A stretch of DNA of 64,000 nt, taken from Peromyscus leucopus (Eukaryota; Chordata; Mammalia; Rodentia; Cricetidae). This document shows positions 1 to 12,047 of the stretch, piece after piece. The translations under genes were made by a program, and so were the position numbers. The first letter of the stretch is position 1. The number at the start of each line of letters is the position of its first letter. The notes under the pieces were generated by a model that was not told the origin of the DNA, did not search any database, and worked only from the letters and a program-made list of their open reading frames with translations. Location: assembly GCF_004664715.2 (NCBI RefSeq), contig NC_051074.1:17481058-17545057 (forward strand), written 5' to 3'.

Positions 1-699
1 TACAGTTCATCTCTACTATTTCTGGTGTCCAAAGAAAGTGTTTTTATACATTTGATTGAAATATTTCAATAACAATCCTTATGGTGAAATATAATACATG
101 CTGACCACCATAGCAAAAAACACGATGTTAAATATGAATGTAAATGCTCCACAAATCCCATGTAAATAAGTGTGAAAATAACCTTGTCATCCTTCCAACC
201 ATGATATGGAAGGGCTAATTACATACCATATAGTGAAACATATTAAACATATTTTAAATGTAGTAAGTCTATTTAGCAACTTAACACTATTATTGATAAT
301 CTCCTACGAAACTAATTATCTTCTGGACAATGCTATCTAATCACAATGTCCGATCAACTGTACATGCCATCCTTAGGTCCTTCTGAAAATGGGCAACTTG
401 TAATAGCATTCATTATCACTACTTTATCCTTGTATCTAAGAGGCTCACTTAATTTTAAACTTTTTTGAAGTATTTATTTATTTGAAATTACTATTTGTTC
501 CAATGTCCATCACTAGCTGTTTCTACCATAGTTTCTATACATACTCAATTTACTATTTCAAAGTGAATTTGTAAGTTATATTTGTTACAACATCAGGATA
601 TTTGAGTGCTTTGCTAATGTTTTAACTCTATTCAATTAAAAAAAATACATTACATACACAATCTATAGTTTAAGGTCCTCAGCTTTCAATTTTGACCTT
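1..699. other. AT-rich sequence, no gene recognised
   Basis: About 700 bases of AT-rich DNA with stops in all frames. I recognise no exon, SINE or L1 motif here. The retroviral pol similarity to the right starts abruptly at about 700, so this is probably sequence flanking a 5'-truncated provirus. Confidence 0.4.
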
Positions 700-702
700 A
701 TA

Positions 703-1500
703 TTGCAGAAAAAAAATATGGTGTCAATTCGAGAAGCACATGTGGATCGTGTGGATCCAGAACTTAAATGCATTCTTGTCATATTCCCCTCCAGACATTC
801 CCCAACAGGTATTTTGATACAGAGGGAAGATATTATACTGGAATGGATATTCCTACCATGTAAATCAAATAAGAAATTAAAGACTTATATAGAAAAGATC
901 TCTGATTTAATTCAAAAAGGTAAATTAAGACTTCGCCAGTTGACAGGAATGGACCCGGCAGAAATTGTAGTACCTTTAACTAATGAGGAAATTTCATCAC
1001 TATGGAAAGATAATGAATACTCGCAAAGAGCCTCTAATAACTTTTTGGGAGAGATTAACAACCACTATCCCAAAAGTAAGAGAATAGAATTCATAAAGAA
1101 GACTGAATGGGTCCTTCCTCCCATTGTACGACAAAAGCCAATTTCTGGAGTCCTCACATTTTATACACCTGCAAATAAATCAGAGAAAGCAGTATATAAA
1201 TCAGGAGGCTTAAGTAAAGTGGTACAAAGTCCATACAACTCTGTACAAAAGGCAGAACTGTATGCCATTCTTATGGTACTGATGGACTTCACAGAACCCC
1301 TCAATATAGTCACTGACTCTCAATATGCAGAGAGAGTTGTTTTACATATTGAAACTGCTGAATTTATTCCTGATAATACAGAATTAACATCATTATTCAT
1401 ACAATTGCAGGAAATCATCAGAAAAAGGGAACATCCTATATATATATATAACACATATCAGATCCCATACAGGTCTGCCAGGACCTCTAGCACAAGATAA
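703..1500 (+). pseudogene. pol: Retroviral pol remnant: RT connection and RNase H domains
   Basis: A 265-residue open frame with no genuine start; it is the interior of a pol polyprotein. Residues 1-145 resemble the RT thumb/connection of betaretroviruses (GMDPAEIVVPL at 82-92). Residues 149-250 resemble RNase H. The Glu of QKAEL (E185) and the Asp of VTDSQ (D205) sit at two of the catalytic positions. The first catalytic Asp, expected in the TFYT-x-AN motif, is Pro156 (codon 1,168-1,170). The frame is lost in a TA run at about 1,436-1,450. The expected continuation, with the end of RNase H and the start of integrase, is readable in another frame up to a TAA at 1,544. The product would be non-functional as read. 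Confidence 0.8.
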
Positions 1501-1546
1501 TGATGAGATTGATCAGTTACTAATAGGTAATGTGCTAGAAGCCTAA

Positions 1547-1768
1547 GAATTTCATAAGAAATACCATGTAAATAGCAAAGATTTGAAGAAGGATTTCTCC
1601 ATCACTTGGCAACAGGCTAAGGATATTGTGAAAAAATGTCCTACTTGTTCCATCTATAACCAAACTCCATTACCTGCAGGGAGCAATCCAAAAGGTATAC
1701 AAAGAAATGATGGATGTGTTTCATTTTGCAGAATTTGGAAGATTAAAGTATGTACATCATACCATTGA
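1547..1768 (+). pseudogene. pol: Integrase N-terminal zinc-binding (HHCC) domain remnant
   Basis: Immediately after the TAA at 1,544-1,546 the frame encodes an H-x3-H pair (codons 1,553 and 1,565) followed by a C-x2-C pair (KCPTC, codons 1,637 and 1,646). This is the zinc-binding HHCC domain at the start of retroviral integrase. After about 1,690 the reading shifts out of the integrase frame, and the last roughly 20 codons to the stop at 1,766 are out-of-frame sequence. The core domain resumes in another frame at 1,707, so at least one indel lies at about 1,690-1,707. Confidence 0.75.
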
Positions 1769-2006
1769 CACCTATTCAGGATTTCAATGGGCAACTCCTG
1801 TGAGTTCTGAAAAGGCTGATTCTGTGATTACACACCTATTAGAAGTTATGGCCATCATGGGAATACCTGTACAAATTAAGACAGACAATGCCCCAGCATA
1901 TGTCTCCAATAAAATGAGACAATTCTTCGCTTATTACAATATAAAGCATGTTACAGGTATACCACACAATCCCACAGGCCAAGAAGTCATAAAAAGATCC
2001 AATTGA
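1707..2006 (+). pseudogene. pol: Integrase catalytic core remnant with altered DD35E triad
   Basis: This 99-codon frame is the rve-type integrase core. The first Asp lies in MMDVFHF (codon 1,713) and the second in KTDNAPAY (codon 1,884). The spacing to the third catalytic position is exactly 35 residues, but that position (codon 1,992, in the GQEVIKRSN motif) is Lys where the family has Glu. The frame stops at TGA 2,004-2,006. Similarity to betaretroviral integrases is strong in HHTIDTYSGFQWAT and GIPHNPTGQ. As read, the product lacks an essential catalytic residue. Confidence 0.82.
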
Positions 2007-2300
2007 ACCTTAAAGGATATGCTAAATAAACAGCAACAGGTAACAATGACTCCTAGAAATAGACTGCATAGTGCTTTATTAACCTTGAATTTTCTCAATG
2101 CTGATGAGAAAGGAACAACAGCTGCGGAGAGACATTGGACGACAGACAAAACTCCTGAGCTAAACCAACCAGTTTATTTCAAGGATGTGCTGACCTCAGA
2201 ATGGAAACCTGGATATGTTCTACGTTGGGAAGGGGTTTTGCCTTTGTTTCTGCAGGAGAAGAAAAGCTATGGATACCAACAAAATTAATAAAAATTCCAT
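2007..2300 (+). pseudogene. pol: Integrase C-terminal domain remnant
   Basis: After the stop at 2,004 the same frame continues into the integrase tail. QPVYFKDVLTSEWKPG (about 2,166-2,213) is typical of the small C-terminal DNA-binding domain of betaretroviral integrases. A one-base shift in the G-rich stretch near 2,228-2,236 moves the remaining homology to another frame. The same domain is the only pol segment recognisable in the two mys-like elements (33,635-33,835 on + and 36,370-36,585 on -), which ties the three loci together. Confidence 0.7.
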
Positions 2301-4165
2301 TTGAACAGGAAAAACACCTTGATGAAGAAAAGTAAAAGATCATCCACCAATGTGACATCTCTACAAGTTGTAAGAAAAATTTAACAATCAAAGGTTGGGG
2401 TAGCGTTCTGTTTTTGTCTTTCAAGGATAATGGAAATACCCATCTTCCAAAAATCATAAGGCCTTGGATATCCGGATGTTTACAGCAGAAAGAAAGAATC
2501 TATTGGTACCAATCTACACATGGTAAAATCTCACTGTCTAACATCTATCCCTCTACCAATCTAATAAAGTTGTGGTTCCAATTCAATTATAAGCCAAGCT
2601 GACTTTGGAGATGGAATTGGCTCACTCCTTCTCTAAACCCAAGCATATTGCTAAAAGGAAAGTTTGAGAGATTCTTCAGTCCTGTATCAGAAGAGCCCTC
2701 TGGTGTGGGACAGAAGGAAACCAATAAAAAGGAACCATTGTCTTCTAAATTCTAATTCTCTCCATGCTTACTCTTGATTTCTCAGAATCCTTTCTTACAT
2801 GCTATGTCCTCTTTAAATCCAAACCTTCCACTTTTGATAACAAATAAGTTTTTCCAATAGCAATCTTGGAAGTCTCCAGAAGGAAGATGGGGCCCCAACA
2901 ACAACTCTACCCAATCCAGAATGATGCCGTGGTAATCATCATCATACTACACTTCTTGCCAGAATTTCAGACAATCATACCCATTACTCTAAGACTTGCT
3001 GCAGAACCTACAGTTAGTTTAACTGAGATTTAACTGTCTGAGCTTTCTCACACTACCCAGCAGAGATAACATCACCCCCTAAACAACAGGAAGCAATTCT
3101 AAGAAAACGATGACCCTTCTCCCTTAGGTTTCATATTTCTCAGGGTTATGGATGATGGTTATAGGGTTGGGGGTGGAAGAAAATATTAAACTCAGTGTTC
3201 TCCTTAAAAAAAAAGAAAAAGGAGAAATGGAATGGATAGGTATAAGATATTATGGTAGATCATTGTATATACTAGTAAACAAATTTAGTAAAATAGCAAC
3301 CTTAGATAATTTTCACTGTAACTTGTACTGTTATGGATTTTTTTTTGGGGGGGGTTTCAAGATAGGGTTTCTCTGTGTAGCTTTGTGCCTTTCCTGGGAC
3401 TCACTTGGTAGCCCAGGCTGGCCTCGAACTCATAGAGATCCGCCTGCCTCTGCCTCCCGAGTGCTGGGATTAAAGGCGTGCGTCACCACCACCCAGCATG
3501 GATTCTTATATGTTGATACAAATGTAAACTATTTTTATATTCCTGTTTAAGATAATTTGTATATTGATACAAATACAGAACTATATTTGTTATAATGTAC
3601 ATATATTTCTACTCTTATTTGAAATATTTGTATGTTGATACAAATGTAAATTTATATCTGTCATACTTTATGCATGTTCTACTTCTGTTTAGGATATTCG
3701 GTATATTGATATATATTTAAGATTATTGTCATATTGCATATTGCACTATATATTCCTACCTCTGTTATAAATATCTTGTGTATTGTCATAATTTTGAAGT
3801 CATCGTTCTTCACCATACATTTGCTTATAGACTGTTTACCTTGTTTACATGAAGCCTTAGTCCTTAGGTTATTTCAGTAGATAAGACTTATAGATTTATA
3901 GTTACCTATGCCTGTCATCTCTATAGTTACGTTAGTTAGGTTATCCAGATTTACAGATACATAGGTCAGATGGACAGGTAATCTTCAAACACTTCATAGA
4001 CCTAGAGAATATGGCATTTAAATAACTTAGAATTCTGTTGACATGAGACACAATCGCTCCTGGCTGCGCCAATTTGATCCCGAGAGAATGTTGGGCTTCT
4101 AAGACATTTCTATTTGGAAGTTTGTCTTCTTGACACAAAATAGCCTACTGGGCAAAGAACTGGCC
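2301..4165 (+). mobile_element. Post-pol region of the endogenous retrovirus, homologous to mys internal sequence
   Basis: No env frame survives. From about 2,590 the sequence aligns by eye with the downstream half of both mys-like elements, including the region reading 'AGAAGAGCCCTCTGGTGTGG' near 2,690, which recurs complemented near 36,100. The 3,500-3,940 stretch, rich in TGATACAAAT-type repeats, corresponds to about 34,300-34,600 of the outer mys. Homology ends at about 4,165, before the expected polypurine tract and 3' LTR. Confidence 0.6.
3340..3497 (-). mobile_element. B1 SINE
   Basis: B1 (7SL-derived) in reverse orientation. A T-rich head (complement of the A tail) is followed by 'GATAGGGTTTCTCTGTGTAG' and ends near 'CGTCACCACCACCCAGC'. 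A short target duplication ATGGATT is seen at 3,333-3,339 and 3,498-3,504. It is inserted in the post-pol part of the retroviral fragment. Confidence 0.93.
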
Positions 4166-4365
4166 AAGGGAGGCATCTGGAGACCCAAGACCTGGATGGA
4201 CAAGCACTCTCTTTGTTCCTGGACCCTGGACGGTAGAGGTTGACTGAGCACAGCTCCAGAGAACACCGCTGGACTGCAATACACCTTCCCCAGACCCCCG
4301 CTACCTATCTATTCCTTCATTTGTAAGTCACCTACTAAATAAATCTTCCTTTTAACTACATGTAG
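4166..4365 (+). other. Possible LTR 3' end or other repeat with AATAAA
   Basis: Right where mys-like homology stops, the sequence becomes GC-richer, C-rich (CCCCAGACCCCCG) and ends in CTAAATAAATC. This resembles the R/U5 end of a rodent LTR with a polyadenylation signal. I cannot name the family, and no matching second LTR is in the window. It could also be unrelated unique sequence. Confidence 0.3.
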
Positions 4366-4506
4366 TGGCCTTAATAATTTCGCCAATAATTTGGTTATTC
4401 TGTTTCCTGTTCTAAATGTCCTTTCCACTAGGATGTTTCTAGTGATTCTCTGCCTCTCTCTGTCTTGGTACCTTTGTCTCTCTGTATCCCTGTCTCTTTC
4501 TGTTTC

Positions 4507-5560
<1,054 letters not shown>

Positions 5561-5561
5561 A

Positions 5562-5855
5562 AACGTGAACAGCCCTAAGACTGGCCGGACTTTCTACAAG
5601 AAATGTGGCAAGCATTAGCTCCAGAAGGCTATACAGTACAAGAAAGGAAGGCAGGACTTCTTTGTATACCCAGGGAAATTGGTGTGATGGCAGGGAATAG
5701 AGTGACCGTGGTCAAGAGACTAAGTCTACTTTGTTCTGAGGCTTTAGTGTGTTAAGACCAACTGCAGATCTGAGAGAATGCTGGCTGATAAGAGACGCGA
5801 ACACTTTGAACTGGGAAGTGATACAAAAAGAAAGGGAAAAGTGATTCAGTTTTAA
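5562..5855 (+). pseudogene. Processed pseudogene of ribosomal protein eL42 (RPL36A/RPL36AL, formerly L44)
   Basis: Read on the plus strand this matches the coding sequence of the small zinc-binding 60S ribosomal protein eL42. Recognisable pieces are RRTF-like GRTF followed by KKCGKH, then QYKK, then the C-terminal half NCRS-RMLA-KR--HFELG, ending with the family's terminal Gln-Phe-stop (TAA 5,853-5,855). The initiator codon is not ATG, the codon after KCGKH is TAG, and about 35-40 bases are missing near 5,725. It is intronless and isolated among repeats, as expected for an L1-mobilised mRNA copy. Whether the parent is RPL36A or RPL36AL cannot be decided by eye. Confidence 0.85.
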
Positions 5856-5976
5856 GCAGATTTTCTTACAAAGATGATAACGTCATGAGCACTTTCTAAA
5901 AAAAAAAAAATATGGAACATAGTTGATAATCTTTTACAAAGAGATACATGTGTTATTACTGCCCTTGATGTTCGCA

Positions 5977-5989
5977 TGTGTGTGTGTGT

Positions 5990-6039
<50 letters not shown>
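5977..6039. repeat. (TG)n microsatellite
   Basis: TG dinucleotide tract of about 60 bases with one TA interruption at about 5,993. Frames of 60-77 codons through it are artefacts. Confidence 0.97.
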
Positions 6040-6040
<1 letters not shown>

Positions 6041-7700
6041 GTGTATGATCTTCCTGTGCCATGGTGCTTGTGTGGAAGTAGGCAAACAGCTTTCAGAAGC
6101 CGGTTCTCTCCTTCCACCACAGGTTCTCTGATTTGTACAGCAAGAGCTGTTTCGTGCTGAACTCTTTCAGGCTCTACTTGATACTTGTAAAGACTAAAAT
6201 ACCCTGTAAGAAACCCGTGTCCTTAGTGCAATTACATACAACACTGAGAAACCCAATATACCTGTGGAGATTCTGTTGCCCTCCCTAACACATAGTATTA
6301 AAATCAGTTTTTCTTCTAATTTGGATATTATCATTCTCATCTCTTTCATTTTGTATTTTTTCTGGAAAGTGTGTTTGTACAAAATATATTCTGGTTTACT
6401 CAAATATTATTTCTAAAATATACCCCAAATTTGTAACATTATTCTACTTTTTTTCATTATATAATATTGTGGTTCTAATATTGATTTATATTAGTATGTT
6501 CCTATTACGTCATATCTCTGTGTAAACCCATAGAATCAGAATCTGCGTTTTGTACATTCCTTACTGATGGCAGTTTGTTTCCATGGTTTCTTCACTGCTT
6601 AAATATATTGCTAGTAGAGTCTTATCTATTCATAGACACTGGTGCAAATACATGAAAAACTAATTTGTATTTCATGTGACAAATCCCAGGGCACAAAGAC
6701 TGTGTTCAAAATTAATGAATATTGAAAAAATAGCTTCATTCCAATTTCATTAATTTAAATGATAAATTTTAAAGTTTCTCATTTTGTATCTGCCAAGTCA
6801 TGAACCTGTTGGTTCTTTATATGAAGTTGGAATCTTGTTGCTAGCATAAATGGTTAATTGTGTGAAGTCTTTTTGTCTGATATAGTAGATTATAGGGCTT
6901 TACATTATAACTGATTATCTGATAAGGGAAACGTACACTTCAGTAAAATTTTCTGGTCTGCTCTTATCCATTGGGTGTTCCGAATAATTATAATAATCCA
7001 CTGCCAAATTACAAAAAAATGATACTTTTCATTGAAATTTTGATAAATTTATGGATTAATATGAAAATAATTACCATATTAAGAATAATTCTTTTTTCCT
7101 TTTAGGGATATGTCATGAATTATAATATAGTGGCTGTAATGGTTTTTAATAAAATTTTCAATATTCTCTATAAACACTATAGCAGTCATTCGTGAGTTAT
7201 TATGAGACAGTTTATAATTGTTGTAATGAGTGTTATTTTGCATAAATTTTATATGTGTAATCCATCCAGAATTTTGAGAAATTTTTAATGTTGAAGTTGA
7301 GCATTTCTTACAAAGTTGTTTTTATCATTAACTTATCCTCCTGTCAATGTAAAAGGACTTTCTTTCATCATATCTCTCACTAGCTCTTTTGGAAATAGTA
7401 GTTTATTTTTGCCTCATCAATTATGAGCCTACACTAACTTCATGCTATTCTCATGTAACATATGCAGCTTTAAATTTCAAAGTACAGGGTAAATCTTTTA
7501 TGTATATTGACAATTAAACTTCTGTTTTTGGTATTTGTTTTCCTTCTTTTTGCTAATTTTATTAGAAACTGTGGAGGGAAAGCTTATAAATATTAGGGCA
7601 ATAGAATGCATGCATTTCTATTCCTGAACTTGGCAGGGATGTTTTTATTTTAGTGTGTTTCCATTGTGAGCAATGATGCGTTCAGATTAAATTAGGATAT
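6040..7700. other. AT-rich sequence, no gene recognised
   Basis: Strongly AT-rich DNA with stops in all frames. Parts may be ancient L1, but I could not match specific motifs. Confidence 0.35.
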
Positions 7701-7799
7701 GGGGGCAGAGGATGTCATTCAGTGGTCCAGCATTTCTCTAGCATGCCCAAGAAACTGGTGCAATATTCGGCATTGCTAAGAATTAGTAAATACAAAAAC
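7701..7799 (+). mobile_element. ID-type (tRNA-derived) SINE, degraded
   Basis: The order of short motifs matches an ID/BC1 element: GGGG start, 'CATTCAGTGGTCCAGCATTT' (A-box region), 'CTAGCATGCCCAAG', and a B-box-like 'TGCAATATTCGGCATTGC', followed by an A-rich tail. Several substitutions mark it as old. Confidence 0.6.
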
Positions 7800-8767
7800 A
7801 ATTATATAAATGAATTTTATATTCAGTTAAAAACAGTTCATGTATTCATTTTTGTTTTCCAATTTTTTTTCATATACAGTGGAATATAATTTTATCAACT
7901 AAAATTTCAGCAACTAGAGAAATTCCTAGGAGATATTCTTTTATATTCTATATGACAAATTACAGTAGCATATCTTAATATTGAACCAATTTAGTTCCAT
8001 AATAAAACTTAGTAGATGAAGTTATGTTTTCAAATCTTCTTACACTGTTAATATTTTATTCAGGATTATTGTGTCAAAATACATTATTTATTGCCTCTAC
8101 ATTGATTTTTAAGTGTTTTTAAATGATATATAAAATACAAAAATTTTTAAATATTATCTATTTTATTGTTCTCAATGGTATTTAGTGTTCATTAAATATT
8201 AGAGATCTTTTGGGAAAATGTCTTCTATATATTTGATGAAAAGTAATCTCTGTCCCTTTCTCTTTTTCTTTCTCTCAGCATTTAGCATATTTCCCAAATA
8301 TTTTGTGTGTTTGCCTTGCTTTCAAATTTATTGAAATACAGTTGACCACAGTAGTTTGTGTTCACATGTATTAAGATCCTCACATAATTTATTAATTGTT
8401 GGTTTGTTTTTTTTTTTTTTTTTTTTTTGAACGTATCAACTTCTGGGTTTGTGTTATTTGGTTATTCATATCACTCATTTTCTGACTGCAGTTGCAGAAA
8501 ACACTGAGCCAAAGCATGTAGGACTATGGCATGAACCCACAATGAAGAGAAGGAGGAGAAAGAAATAGGTCTTCTTGAGATTATAAGACAATTTTTATAA
8601 TGTTTTTCTTGATCAGTAGTAAGTGGGGTCCCTTTTCCCAGTGATGATGTCTGCTGTCACAGGTGAAACAAAAGCAGGCCATTCATTTTCCTATTGAAGC
8701 ATCATAGGCTGGGGAAGCTCACTGAGTCAGTGAAAACTTCCTTTTAATTTTCACCTTACCATAAACT
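7800..8767. other. AT-rich sequence with a poly(T) tract
   Basis: No gene or clear repeat family. A T tract of more than 20 bases lies at about 8,406-8,428. The region ends at the start of an L1 ORF2 fragment. Confidence 0.35.
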
Positions 8768-9495
8768 CGGTTTTATGACTTGATCTTGGATTTCCCCAAA
8801 GCTGTATTCCAACAAATTGAAAAAAATCTAAAAGAAATGGGTATTTTTATTAATACATACCACTTGCTAAAGTTAAATAGAAATCTGAAAGACTTAGAAC
8901 ATCTACTGAAATAGTAGCAGTCACTAAAATTCTTCCACCCAAAGAGAACCCCAGAGCTAGATGGCTTTAGCACAGAATTCTACAATACTGTCAAAGAAGA
9001 GTTAATGCCAATACGCCTCATATTATGCCACAAAATAGAAACAAACAAACAAACAAAAAACATCACCCAATATGTTTTATTAGGGCACAGTTACATTGAT
9101 ACCCAAACCATATGAATAGAAGCAAGAGAAAATTACAGACCAATTTCCCTTATGAACATAGATGCAAAAATTGAGAAGTTCAGCTGGTGCCTACTTAGAG
9201 ACTTCACCCCTAAGTCCTAGTCTTTGGTACAGAAATGTATTCTACCAAAGGAGAAACCTAAACACTAACCCAGCCACAAACCCTTTGATCTACAACCATA
9301 TTCTACCTGCAAATATGCTACAGCAATGCTGTCGTAAGGCTTGTGGAAACAGTCAATCAATATCTGATTTACTTAAGGCCCACTTCATAAGATGGACCTC
9401 ATACCCAATACTGTTCAGGGTGACCAAGAACCTGTAACTAGATAGCCCAGGTACCTAGGTTAAAACAAACTACTGCTGTTCTAAAAAAGAACAAA
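8768..9495 (+). mobile_element. L1 fragment: ORF2 piece joined to 3' UTR
   Basis: From 8,768 to about 9,172 the plus strand encodes decayed L1 ORF2 (endonuclease-RT linker and start of RT). Readable pieces include GIFINTYH, TPELDGF-TEFY-T-KEEL-PI and NYRPISLMNIDAKI, with internal stops. Directly after the last motif the sequence changes to a 3'-UTR-type segment that matches 13,570-13,880 of this window ('AGGCCCAC', 'CCCAATACTG', 'CCAGGTACCTAGG'). Most of RT and the C-terminal half of ORF2 are missing, so this is an internally deleted or twice-inserted L1. Confidence 0.75.
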
Positions 9496-9597
9496 TGAAC
9501 AATAATCTCAGAGCAATATTATGACTCCTAACTTAAAAACAAATAACTTTGGCAGGTTAAAATTGTAATCTGGATTTCAAACCTAAAAAGAGGATGT

Positions 9598-10012
9598 ACC
9601 AATGTCCTATTGCTATGACAGTGCCCTGTAAGAGCTCCTGTGGAATGCTTGGACCCCAGTGTGGCACTATTGAGAGATGGTGGAACCTTTACAAGCCTAT
9701 TAGATCTGGAAGGGCTGCCATTGGACATTATTATTTCTTATCTCCTGGAATTGATTCCAAAGATAGTAGATTAATTACCAAGAGTAAGTGTGAGTCTTGA
9801 ATCTTTCTGTTCCTGTCACACCATATGATATCTGGCACCTGTGATTCCTCCATGCCCTTAGCCATGAGGCACTTACCTGTCTCCACAGCAGTAAGACTAC
9901 CTAATCCTGGACATGCTGTTCCTAAAACAAGAGGCAAAGAAGACAATTTCTTTATAAATTTCCCACTTCGGGCAATTTGTTATAACAAGAAGAAATCAGA
10001 CTGATACACATA
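9598..10012 (+). mobile_element. MaLR-type (ERVL-MaLR) solo LTR
   Basis: The right end reads like the conserved 3' part of MST/ORR1/MT LTRs: 'CTTTATAAATTTCCCACTTC', then a GGCAATTTGTTATA stretch, then 'AGAAATCAGACTGATACA'. The left part has lower recognisability. No coding sequence. Exact subfamily is not determined. Confidence 0.6.
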
Positions 10013-10109
10013 AATAAAATTTACTACTTATAATATTTTCTCATGTAACTTAAGAAAAGTAAATAATGTTTTAGTATGAACTAATACCAAAACCAGAGTA
10101 TTATTTATG

Positions 10110-10260
10110 AAGAATTTTTTTTAGATTATTTCTTTTATTTTTTGAAACTACAATATAATTTCGTTATTTCTCCCTTCCCTTTCTCCCCTCCAAATCCTCC
10201 CATATACTACTTCTTCATTTCAAATGTGTGGCCTTTTTATGAACATGTTTAAGATATAAT
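10110..10260 (-). mobile_element. L1 3'-end fragment (antisense)
   Basis: T-rich start, then 'CCCTCCAAATCCTCCCATAT'. This pattern recurs at 30,590-30,640 at the tail end of another antisense L1. Short and decayed. Confidence 0.45.
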
Positions 10261-10929
10261 CAAAAACATCTCATGCATGAAAGTTACAGCAAGAGGCTTA
10301 AGCATGACTAAGATATAATATAAACAAAAATAAACTATGTATAAAAGAATACCTAGAAATCTATGCAGTTAGAATAAAAAAAATGTGTTTTAGATTAATA
10401 CCTACTCTTAGTTAGAAAGAAAAATAGAAACTTTACACTCTTTCAAAATTCTTTGAGAATACTGAGTAAAAAATTCTTATTTTTATATTTATTTAACATG
10501 ACGAAATTTACTTGCTGTCTGAGTATAAAAGAAATGTGTATGTCAAATGTTTGTATTGCAGAGCAGCAAAATGAACAAAAAAGATGCCAAGGGATGATTC
10601 TCTTACAACAACTGGGCAGACTTGATTAAATGGTAGTTTCTTAGGAAAAAAAACTCAATTTCCTTGAGTTTCTGTCTATTAAAAGCTGCACTAACAACAG
10701 AGAAGCTCTGTAACCTGCACTCTATCTCCATGGCTACATGTACCCAGCCACTGCAACCTCAGAAAAGAAGAGCTCTCTTTAGCTTCTGGGAGTTTTATAA
10801 AATTAAAGCTTCCCCAGATGTGCTTTGGTTTCATGTAGTGAGTGGTAACCTGTGGTATTGATCATTGGGCATTTTTTGTTTACTAATTAATGCAGAAGAT
10901 GGTGTCATATGGAAATAGGAAAAGTTCTT
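10261..10929. other. No gene recognised
   Basis: AT-rich DNA. A 65-codon frame at 10,664-10,861 has no recognisable domain. No repeat family was identified. Confidence 0.3.
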
Positions 10930-10930
10930 C

Positions 10931-10970
<40 letters not shown>

Positions 10971-10986
10971 CATACATACATACATA
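10931..10986. repeat. (TA)n/(CATA)n microsatellite
   Basis: TA dinucleotides with interspersed ACATA, ending in a CATA tetranucleotide run. Confidence 0.95.
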
Positions 10987-11144
10987 ATGGTATATTGTAG
11001 ATAAAATAATGGAAAGGAATGAATCTAGTGAAGAAAACAATTAAAAAGAAGTGGTACCCAGCTTGAGAAGAAGAGAAATAGGAGGAGGAGGAGAAGAAGG
11101 GGGACTAACAGAAGGAGAACTAGGAGAAGGCTAAAAGAAAGGGG

Positions 11145-11145
<1 letters not shown>

Positions 11146-11208
<63 letters not shown>
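11146..11208. repeat. (AG)n microsatellite
   Basis: Perfect AG tract of about 60 bases at the end of a longer GA-rich polypurine stretch (11,080-11,146). Serine/leucine-rich frames on the minus strand are artefacts of it. Confidence 0.97.
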
Positions 11209-11209
<1 letters not shown>

Positions 11210-12003
11210 ACAACAACTGAGCAATCTTGAGCATGGGAAACCAAAACAGTTGTTTGAAGCCTGTGAACAATCTTGGCATCAACATTATACATTTTATGCA
11301 CATGAACAAAACCTCTCCAAACAGTATAGAAAGTATATGTGAACATTTCCAGCCTTTGACTTTAAAAATGTCCTGGCTTTTGTTAGAACCTTTAGTTGCC
11401 AAGTTATGTTGCCTTGAGTGGAACAAAAATGCTTACCCCTGCCTGCAAAGCCCTTTCAAACACTACCACACAGGCATTAAAACATCTCTACTGTGAAGGG
11501 AACTTGTTCTATTATATCTTGATCCCTAGAGGATGCCTACATATTTTTTAGTCATCATTGACTGTTCTCAATGCCTCTATACTCTCTCTGGTGGGCTTGC
11601 TTCTGTGGCATTTGCCGTGCTCCTAACTTGTACATTTTTATGAGCCCTTCATATATGAAATGGAATTTTAAACAAAGCCTTTTCCCTTCTGGTGTTCTTC
11701 CCCTCTACTTCACTTCATCTTTTACTTCGTCGTGAAATGTGTCTCTCACATTCTATACCTGACTAAGGTCTCTTCTTATACCACTGTCAGGTTTCAGTCT
11801 ATATTTTCAGAGGTGGGCAAACTGATGGATTATCATTTTTCTGCATATTCTACTGATTGACATGATTTCAACTCTGTTCAAAAGTCCTTGTCATTACTAT
11901 ATCTCCATAATATCTATAACTAGAGTTATTTTCATAAAATCGTATTTAAGTATTTAAACAGAAAGTTATTCTTTTATTCTTTGGTTTGATGTGAGGGACA
12001 TTC

Positions 12004-12047
<44 letters not shown>

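Larger units (their letters stand above)
700..4165 (+). mobile_element. Degraded class II (betaretrovirus-like) endogenous retrovirus fragment, mysTR-like
   Basis: A 5'-truncated provirus remnant read left to right. It holds the end of reverse transcriptase, RNase H and all three integrase domains (about 703-2,290), then a non-coding or decayed env/3' region. The part from about 2,590 to 4,165 matches, by direct reading, the internal region of the two mys-like elements at 32.6-38.6 kb: the stretch around 2,600-2,720 matches the complement of 36,060-36,200, and 4,020-4,160 matches the complement of 35,490-35,650. gag, protease, most of RT and both LTRs are not visible. A minus-strand B1 is inserted at 3,340-3,497. 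That this is the autonomous relative (published as mysTR) that mobilises mys is an inference. Confidence 0.75.

Noticed and set aside
7701..7799. Possible tRNA gene
   Set aside because: A/B-box-like motifs belong to an ID-type SINE with an A-rich tail; no cloverleaf is supported.
11025..11426. 133-codon minus-strand frame rich in Ser-Leu
   Set aside because: Its core is the (AG)n microsatellite read antisense; no domain on either side.
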